From Bryopsis sp. KO-2023 (lineage: Eukaryota > Chlorophyta > Ulvophyceae > Bryopsidales > Bryopsidaceae), in assembly GCA_030272585.1 (NCBI GenBank), contig BSYQ01000008.1:558001-622000 (forward strand): 64,000 nt of DNA, written 5' to 3'. A program made the position numbers and the translations under genes. Under the pieces are notes generated by a model. The model was not told the origin of the DNA and made no database searches. It saw only the letters and a list, made by a program, of their open reading frames with translations. Below, piece after piece: positions 57,279 through 64,000 of this stretch (the stretch's first letter is position 1; the number at the start of each line of letters is the position of its first letter).

Positions 57279-59300
57279 ATGACGAGTTTGATGGAGATCA
57301 CCCCGAGGGTGGGGGAGCATCAATACTCCAACAGGAGCGATCCGTCCAGCAGATACGATGAAAAAATGTTGTCGGGGCGATACGACGAGAAAGTGTCGTC
57401 CAACAGATATGAGGAGAATCATGGGGGCAAGCACATGACAGTTTCTGCTGTCAGCCCTGGTCGCTCCTCAGAGAGTCAATCGTCAGTCAGTGCCGCGATG
57501 GAGATCAACAATTCAAATCGGCTCATCGAGGCGTTGTACGACAACATCTTCAGGTAGAGATTTTTCTCTTAATTGGGATGGAAAAAATTGTCTTTCTTCG
57601 TAGAAATTTCCAAAAAAATAAATAAGTAAAAACGAAAACAAGTAAAGGTTAAGATGTAAATGTGTTTGGAGGGATTGGAGGGAAGCTTGGGTGTTGTGTC
57701 GTCGTTTTGTTATCTGGTGGTGCAACTTTCGGTGTGTGTGTGTGTTTTTTCTTTCTATTTTTAAATTAATTAGTATTAAATAAATATACATGTACATTTT
57801 AAAAAATCTTAATTTCTGACCTAGGGCCCACGAGGAGGGCAGAAGAACTATGCTTTTGGAAAATTTGGGACGATATGAGAATGAGGTATCGAAGATAAGG
57901 GACCATTTAGGGATGTTGCGTGTGGAAGGTCGAGACCACCTGCTTCGGGATATTCTCGACAATTTGGAGGTAAACTCCCCCTCAAATAAAAAACAAAAAA
58001 ATAAGAAAATCCATCCTTTGCCATTCGACCCTTGACATTATACATAATCCTTGTATGTATGCTTTTCTTTATGCTTGCTTTTTCAGATTGTATTGTACTA
58101 GAGGGATTGTGTGTTGGGCAGGTGTGGGAATCTCCTGAGTTTCAGGAAATCGATGATGCTTGGGCAGGCACCCCCGGGATTTCAGAAAGGTTCCGACAAT
58201 GCAAGAAGCACTGGAACAAAGTAACCCGAGTCATCCGGCCGCAGAATGAGCTGGCCTTGGCCAATGTCATCCGGCAGCACACAGGCGACCGAGAATTGAG
58301 CAGGGAACTGAGCAGGGATGTGAGCAAGTCGATGAGGGGCAGGTCGCTTGCTATGGATGAGGACATTTTGAGGTCGGCTTATTCGGGTGGCTTGCCGGCT
58401 CAGCATCAGCACCAGCACCAGCAGCAGACTCCAGGCATTGTGAATTTGAACATAGCTGGGGCAGGTAAGCAGCAACATGGGAAAAAGAAAGAAAATTTTT
58501 CGTTTGCTGTGGTGGTGGGTGTTTGTTTTGTTTTCTTCTTTCCTGATATCAAGATGCAGCCCACACGATTTTTTATTTTTTTTTTCTTTTCAGGAGCCCA
58601 AGCTCGAGCAAACCAAAAGTCCTCGCAGGAACTCGAACAAGATTTGAAATTGGCCCAGACGATGGAGGTAGCCAATTCGCAGGAGCAAAGGTTCAGAACT
58701 CTGTTGCAGGATTTGAACAGTGCGTCAGTGGATCTGGCCTGTCAAATGAATAGCGCCCAAACTGCACAGCAAGGGCTGGAAAACCTGGCTGAAAACACGA
58801 ATCGAATTCTCACTCATCTGGAGTCGCAGAACCATGCCGCCCAAAACATCGTGAACGAAGTGAAAGCTGACCGAGGCCTTTCTCGAGCTCTGTTGACTGC
58901 CTGTGCAGCCCTGCTGGTGTGTGTTGGGATTCCCAGGTTGAGAGTCCTTCTCCCTTTCCTCCGCCAAGTGCCTTTGGTCAAAAGCTGTGCCAGAAACATC
59001 GAACGCACCATCCGGACGGGCGATCGAAACATCCTTGCAGAGAACCTCGTTCGCGAAAGAAACAATTATCGGACGGCGTATGAGCTTCTCAAGGAATTGG
59101 CTGAAATGAGGGATGATGGGAATATGTTCCATAAAATTGCGTTCAGTTTCTTGGGGCTGGGGAAAAATTTGGAGAAGAGGATTGTGAGTATGTGTCCGCC
59201 GAGCGATGCTCTGTGTGACACTGAAAGATGGGTGGATCGGAGGAGGGGCCCCTATGGTCCGCCAGCATGGGAAAAGATTGATGTGGCCGACCCCTCTTAA
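57279..59300 (+). CDS. Unrecognised coiled-coil protein with one hydrophobic segment
   Basis: Exons 57279-57553, 57825-57969, 58122-58464 and 58594-59300 join in phase, giving about 489 residues from the first in-frame ATG; the frame is open further upstream to a stop at 57195, so the start is uncertain. The N-terminus has a repeated arginine/aspartate motif (SSRYDEKMLSGRYDEKVSSNRYEE). Exon 2 encodes a helix (LENLGRYENEVSKIRDHL). Exon 3 has RELSRELSRDVSK-like repeats and a His/Gln run (QHQHQHQQQ). Exon 4 is a long coiled coil (ELEQDLKLAQTMEVANSQEQ, NLAENTNRILTHLESQNH), then a hydrophobic segment (LLTACAALLVCVGI) and a basic C-terminal domain ending near residue 489. The coiled coil plus a membrane segment resembles tethering or SNARE-like proteins, but I find no SNARE zero-layer motif. 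Confidence 0.65.
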
Positions 59301-62300
59301 AAAAAAATCAAAGTTGTGAACTCGTCTATTTTCTTGCTCCATCTTTTTGCTTTCCGTATTTTTGAAGAAAAAAAAAAAACACTCGAAAATGGGAAAAAAT
59401 GTGCTTCGATTTTGTCGGAAAGCTGGGGTGTGAGCAGGTGGTGAATGTCTGGAAAGATCTATACATATATATTTTTTTCTCCCGGTTAGTGGGGTGAATG
59501 TATCAGTTTAGACCGGGAAGCCATACTCGCATAAAAAGTTATATATTGAAGAGGGTTAAAAAAAAAAAAGGAAGAAAAGAAAAGCCTTTTCCAGGTACAT
59601 ATTCTACAAAAGGAAATTATGACGAAAAAAAAAAGAGCATTTTTGGCTACTTGACCTTGAAAAGATCGACGAAAAACGAAAAGAAAAGTTAGGGAGTTTG
59701 GAATATGGATTTGTATTTCGAAAAGCGAGGTCGGTCTGTGAATGGGGGAGAAAAAATTTGGGATTTACGACAGGGTGTTATCGGCATCGATTTTCTTACG
59801 TACACATTTTTTTTCTGTTTCTTTTTTCTTTTAATTTTCCATACATTTCTTAGTTTTTTTGGCTTTTTTTTTTTTTTGGGGGGGGGGGTCGTATTTCCCA
59901 TTGGATTTTTTTTTCCTTGCTGCTACAACCTCTGGAATTTTAATTTTTCCTGAGTTTGCAAAGATTAAGGTCGGTTAAGGTCAGTGAGAGAAAAAAAAAG
60001 AAAATTAAGTATATATTTTCAGAGGGAAAAAAATCTGTGACGCTGCATTTTGGCTGATGTCCTGGAGAGGCTGCATTTCCCTCAAAAAAAAAAAAAATCT
60101 GAAGTAAATGACGACCGAGTCCAAGAGTAGTGTTAAGTACTAATATTGAATGCCAGAAAATGAATTTCTGTTCAATTTCTGGCATTTCTGGCAGGAGGTT
60201 GGGGTCCACATGAAGGTCTACGTCTAACCTTGCCAGCAAAGTTATTTGCGTATATTTGAAGGGGAGTTTTAAAAGGGGATTTGCTAGCATCGTATTCGAA
60301 AGTAGCATCTGCTTTGTTTGGAAAAGTGCGATGTTTTTTTTTATATATATAGACATATATTTTGATTTGAATTGCTTGTGTTTTGGATTTTCGAATTTCG
60401 AGTTGTGACCTCGATGCTCGATCTAAAAAAAAGAAAAGAAAAAAAGGCTCACCAAAAAAAAAAAAAAGAAAAAAGATACAAAACACTTGAAATCCGACGA
60501 GAAAAAGCAGAGGAGGTAGTTTCCGGAATTGGGTATTTTAGAGAGCAGGGATTTCTGATGGGTTTATATTATACAGGGGAGTTTGTGGTGGTTTTTTTTC
60601 TTCGTTTTTCGCTTTTTTTTTACGTTTTGATAATATATATTCTTGCAAAGAAACGGAGAACGTTTCTTTTATGATCCTTTTGAAAAAAATTGCACATTTT
60701 AGATCATTTCGAATATACCATACTGGAGGGATGCGAAAAAAAAACTGAGAAGTGGATTTGAAGCATTCCCGATTTCGATCTCGATCTCGATTTCTTCCTG
60801 AGTGGGAATTTTAGCCAAAAAAAAAAGAGGGGGAGGGCAGGGGTTGGGGTAACTTGTGAATCGACATTAGATTGGGTTTTTTTTCTTTTTTTTCTTTTTT
60901 TTTGGGGGGGGGGGTTGGAAAGGGAGGGGCGTTTGCTGAATAAGAACAATTCACGTTTGATCCTTGTTTTTGTTTTTTTGGGTTGTTTTTTTTTACCATA
61001 CAGATATTTATATTCGTCCATGGGCGGAGAAAAAAAACTCCCTACTCTTTGATGGTTTTTGGGTGATATAAGAAAGGAGAAAAACGTTTCATACCCAAGC
61101 AATTTGTGAGTAGCAGGGAATAGTTTTTCCACCCTTTTGTTTGGACGTTTCGTTTTGCGATTCCATTACTAAGAAAATTAAAATGGTGAAAAAAGAGAGG
61201 ACAAAACCCAAAAAAGGGTAGGCATGATAATGCGGAGGGTTGAAAAAAAAAAACTGGTAAAAAGGCGAGAGAAGAGGAGAAGGATCTTTAAAAAAGCATG
61301 AAAAACATCCCCTCGGCTGTCGATCAATTGCTTGCATCTTTTACGAGAAGAAAAAAATGGGAGGAGAATTAGAGAGGAACGGGGGTGAATGGCAGGGCTG
61401 TCGGACTTTTCAAAGTGAAAAAGTGTCGCCAGAGAGCAGCAGCAAAAACAAATCATTTGAAACTGGTAGTTTCAGGAGTGGCAATGATTATGCAATACAC
61501 ATATATATATTATTAGCATAGATAAGAGAGGTGTTTTTTAAATATATAGCTCTCGATCATATGTTTATCGCTAAAATATGAAAGGGTCGATTCCATGATA
61601 CATGAGCATAGGAAGAGGAGTAATTGAGAAAAAAAGGGCTGAAAATCGACTCTCAGATTGTTGCCGACCTGCCACGTGTGAGTGAGGGTTTGAAAAAAAA
61701 AGAAAAAGAGTGAGATATAGGGGCAATTCTTTTAAGCATCAGGGGTAGATGCGATGGAAAAGAGTGATGGTGAAGAATCGGCCAGAATCGCAGTTTTGAC
61801 ATTGTAAGAGATATGACTAGGTGCTTTGGTGTGGGGGAGAAGGGATCGGGTTTTTTTTGAAGAAAAAGTCTGACGCGGACTGTGATTTGTTTCTTTTTCG
61901 TACAATTTTTTTGATGACAGCAAGAGTTTTGGAGGGGTTTGAAAAGGGAAAGAAAGGCAACGCCCTTTTTTGTTTGGAGATTTGTAAACACATTTTGCAT
62001 GCCTGTGGCGTTTTGTTTTCCTAAACTTGGGCAATCTCAATGGTTGGTTGGTTTTCTGATGATGGCCTACTGTGATATAGCAGAAATCGATAACCAACCC
62101 GTTCTCCAACCCTCTCTGAAGCAATTAGAAGGGATTTCTAGAAAGATGAACAAGTGCTGCAGAAATATCAGATCATCGACCGCTCCCTGACAACACTTCC
62201 AAGGTCCCCAACAAATCATGCAAATTGGTTGACGATCGAATGTACCAGGTTGAGGGCACCACAGAACCTGCGTAGCACCAGGGAAGAGCCCCTCTCCCCC

Positions 62301-62398
62301 CCCCCCCCCCAAAAAAAAGCAGATTCACCAGACGCTCCCACACACACTGGCGTCACAGAATCGCTTTTCCGAAGCGATTCCGAGGTGTTCGGCAAAAC

Positions 62399-62449
62399 TT
62401 TTCCGAAGTGTTCGGGAGTGGACAAAAATCTTCCGAACACTTCGGAAAA
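62399..62449. repeat. Perfect 17-bp inverted repeat with 17-nt spacer
   Basis: TTTTCCGAAGTGTTCGG (62399-62415) and its exact complement (62433-62449) can form a hairpin or cruciform. Further TTCCGAA-type half copies lie on both sides (62377-62395, 62457-62465, 62538-62554). Confidence 0.8.
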
Positions 62450-62779
62450 TCTCAGCCACTTCGGAAATATCACGTGTCTCTGTTCGCCGATACCTCGATA
62501 AATCAGCAGAGAGGTTGAGTCAGGCTCTCCGAGGTTTTTCCGAAGTTTCGTCCGAATCTGAAAAGTGATTCCATAATGAGTCGTTCTCGCAGAAATCAGT
62601 TTTTGTTTGTTCTTAAATTAGAAATTGCGACAATGGAGTGTAGATTATAGTCGTTCACAACAAGGAAATGCACAGCATCCAAAACAAATTTGTTTTTAAT
62701 TGTTACATTTACCACCACATACATTCTTTATCTTGCGCAAGGGCCCCAGCCCTTCCCCACAAACCAAACATGATCTCCC

Positions 62780-62831
62780 TACCCACGATGCCTTCTGAGG
62801 CATTCTACCCACGATGCCTTCTGAGGCATTC
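62780..62831 (+). repeat. Tandem duplication, 2 x 26 bp
   Basis: The unit CTACCCACGATGCCTTCTGA plus GGCATT occurs twice exactly, then a third copy starts and stops after CTACCCAC. Each unit contains the near-palindrome GCCTTCTGAGGC. Confidence 0.9.
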
Positions 62832-64000
62832 TACCCACTAACTCAAATTCAGGCAACAAAAAACTGTTTACTCGACCGCATCTGCCCTGCATCAGCTCGA
62901 ACACAGTTTACAAGTTTCATCCAATCTCACAATCTCCATTGGCTGCTCATGCCGTCATCATGAGGTTACTCAACTGATATTACTTCAGAGGCCCTTCACA
63001 GATCCCTTAATGTAAGTCATGGTTCCTTAAGCTTGTTCCAATAAGATGGTATGTGCACAGATCACAGTGTCCTTTTTCAAGTTCCAAGCTTTCAAATTTT
63101 CAATCATTCTCACACTTTCCAGTATGGCTGGGTGAGGCATCTTTTTGTTTTAAAAACTTCTGTAACTTTTGGAATCCTTGCTAAGATTGGAAAATTGGTT
63201 TTGGGGAATCACACCCCAACCACTGCCTCCCCCACCATCGAGAAAAAAATATATATCAAACAGCTTCTGTACTTGACAATGGAGGTGTTTCAAAAGACGT
63301 TTTTGCCAGGGTTTTTTCCAACTGTGATTGTGTTGACAAGGCCATTGGATATGTTTCTTGCACTTTTGGAGGGGTTCTATGTATTAGATATGCACTTAAT
63401 CAATTGCTTATACAAACTCAAAATCCTAAGGTCAAAAATGTATCTGATTTCCATAAATTTAGAATAGAACGCACACAGGAAAATGAAAAAGAATTCAGCA
63501 GAAATGATTTTTTTTTTTGAAATGATCTGCACCGGTGTGTCATATGCTCCTTTATTGCCTGAACATATTTACGAAGACGCTCTCAAAGTCATCCTTCCTC
63601 CTCAAGAAATCTTGCTGAACCCATCAGGAACTCTGCCAACCTCAGAATTGGTTGAAGAAGCAGGAAAAATAAATCATAGGAGCAAGAAAAAAAAACACCA
63701 AACAAGAAAAAAACTTTTTTTCCCCTTAGAAATTCCTTCCTGTGCTTGTTCACAGTTAAGACAAAGATCAGACACAAATTGAGGAAAGCAACGTACTTCT
63801 TTAACCTAGCACCAACCTTCTTTAGTGACGCCAAAGAGAAACCTTCGTGCCATGGCTCGCTCGTCTCCAGGCATAGAGCTCGAATGCCCAGCGCAAATAT
63901 CCAGCGCAGGCAGCGGGGGGTCCAAACAGTGGTTAATCCCCCCATGCCACAGCTTTGACGGCGCACATCGGATATGTCGCCGTCTACTACGGTCGCCACC

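Larger units (their letters stand above)
59301..64000. other. Gene-poor right end of the window
   Basis: Downstream of 59300 the plus strand is rich in A, G and T runs (G runs at 59879-59888 and 60904-60914), up to about 61.7 kb. Then follow a C run at 62299-62310, a 17-bp hairpin (62399-62449) and a 26-bp tandem duplication (62780-62831). Frames at 63051-63467, 63483-63782 (plus) and 63589-63999 (minus) have no recognisable domain. A gene continuing beyond 64000 cannot be excluded. Confidence 0.55.

Noticed and set aside
63589..63999. Minus-strand frame reaching the window edge
   Set aside because: Half of it is a Phe/Leu-rich translation of T/A tracts. The edge part has no family match, so a real exon cannot be claimed.
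1..64000. CRISPR arrays, operons or bacterial signals
   Set aside because: The window is eukaryotic nuclear DNA with spliceosomal introns; no direct-repeat/spacer arrays are seen.

Overview
The window is nuclear DNA from a photosynthetic eukaryote of the green lineage, most likely a green alga. The clearest evidence is a three-exon LHCII-type chlorophyll a/b-binding protein with a short single transit peptide (54.7-55.7 kb), with no sign of the two-part leader used for complex plastids. Most genes have GT-AG introns. The glucose-6-phosphate isomerase resembles the plant cytosolic form. I cannot place the species: a prasinophyte-like or early streptophyte alga would both fit.

Layout: (1) 0.5-2.4 kb (+), a five-exon conserved plant/algal protein of unknown function; (2) 6.4-7.9 kb (-), an unrecognised Ser/Arg-rich protein; (3) 9.3-13.3 kb (+), glucose-6-phosphate isomerase in nine exons; (4) 14.6-17.5 kb (-), intronless 26S proteasome subunit RPN2/PSMD1; (5) 20.0-20.8 kb (+), a SAP30-like subunit of the Sin3 histone deacetylase complex; (6) 23.9-34.9 kb, an 11 kb Ty3/gypsy chromovirus on the minus strand, with a second chromodomain Ty3 element nested inside it on the plus strand; (7) 35.1-36.1 kb (+), a small secreted protein whose start codon lies about 150 bp from the outer LTR; (8) 36.8-40.4 kb (-), a protein with two GYF-like domains; (9) 40.7-45.0 kb (-), a KDM2/KDM7-type JmjC histone demethylase with a MITE-like element in one intron; (10) 48.4-49.1 kb (+), ESCRT-III subunit SNF7/VPS32; (11) 50.6-53.1 kb (-), an unrecognised four-pass membrane protein; (12) a doubtful small two-exon gene (-, 53.5-53.9 kb); (13) LHCII (+); (14) 57.3-59.3 kb (+), an unrecognised coiled-coil membrane protein. 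The last 4.7 kb holds no gene I can support.

These are mostly unrelated housekeeping genes and do not form a pathway. Three adjacent genes (SAP30-like, GYF protein, JmjC demethylase) may have nuclear or chromatin roles, but nothing in the sequence shows that they are linked. Intergenic DNA is dominated by homopolymer and polypurine/polypyrimidine tracts, with the purine-rich strand usually matching the sense strand downstream of the neighbouring gene.

The most unusual object is the inner retroelement (28780-33216). Both LTRs look identical and the target duplication is perfect, yet its single open reading frame lacks the protease and the catalytic core of reverse transcriptase. In their place, between the zinc knuckle and the reverse transcriptase thumb, is a domain with an NPPF motif that resembles phage and DIRS-type N6-adenine methyltransferases. 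Its RNase H also has an Asp-to-Asn change. Its leader carries three hairpin-like repeats, one of which shows a compensatory base change. It looks like a recently mobile, trans-dependent element.
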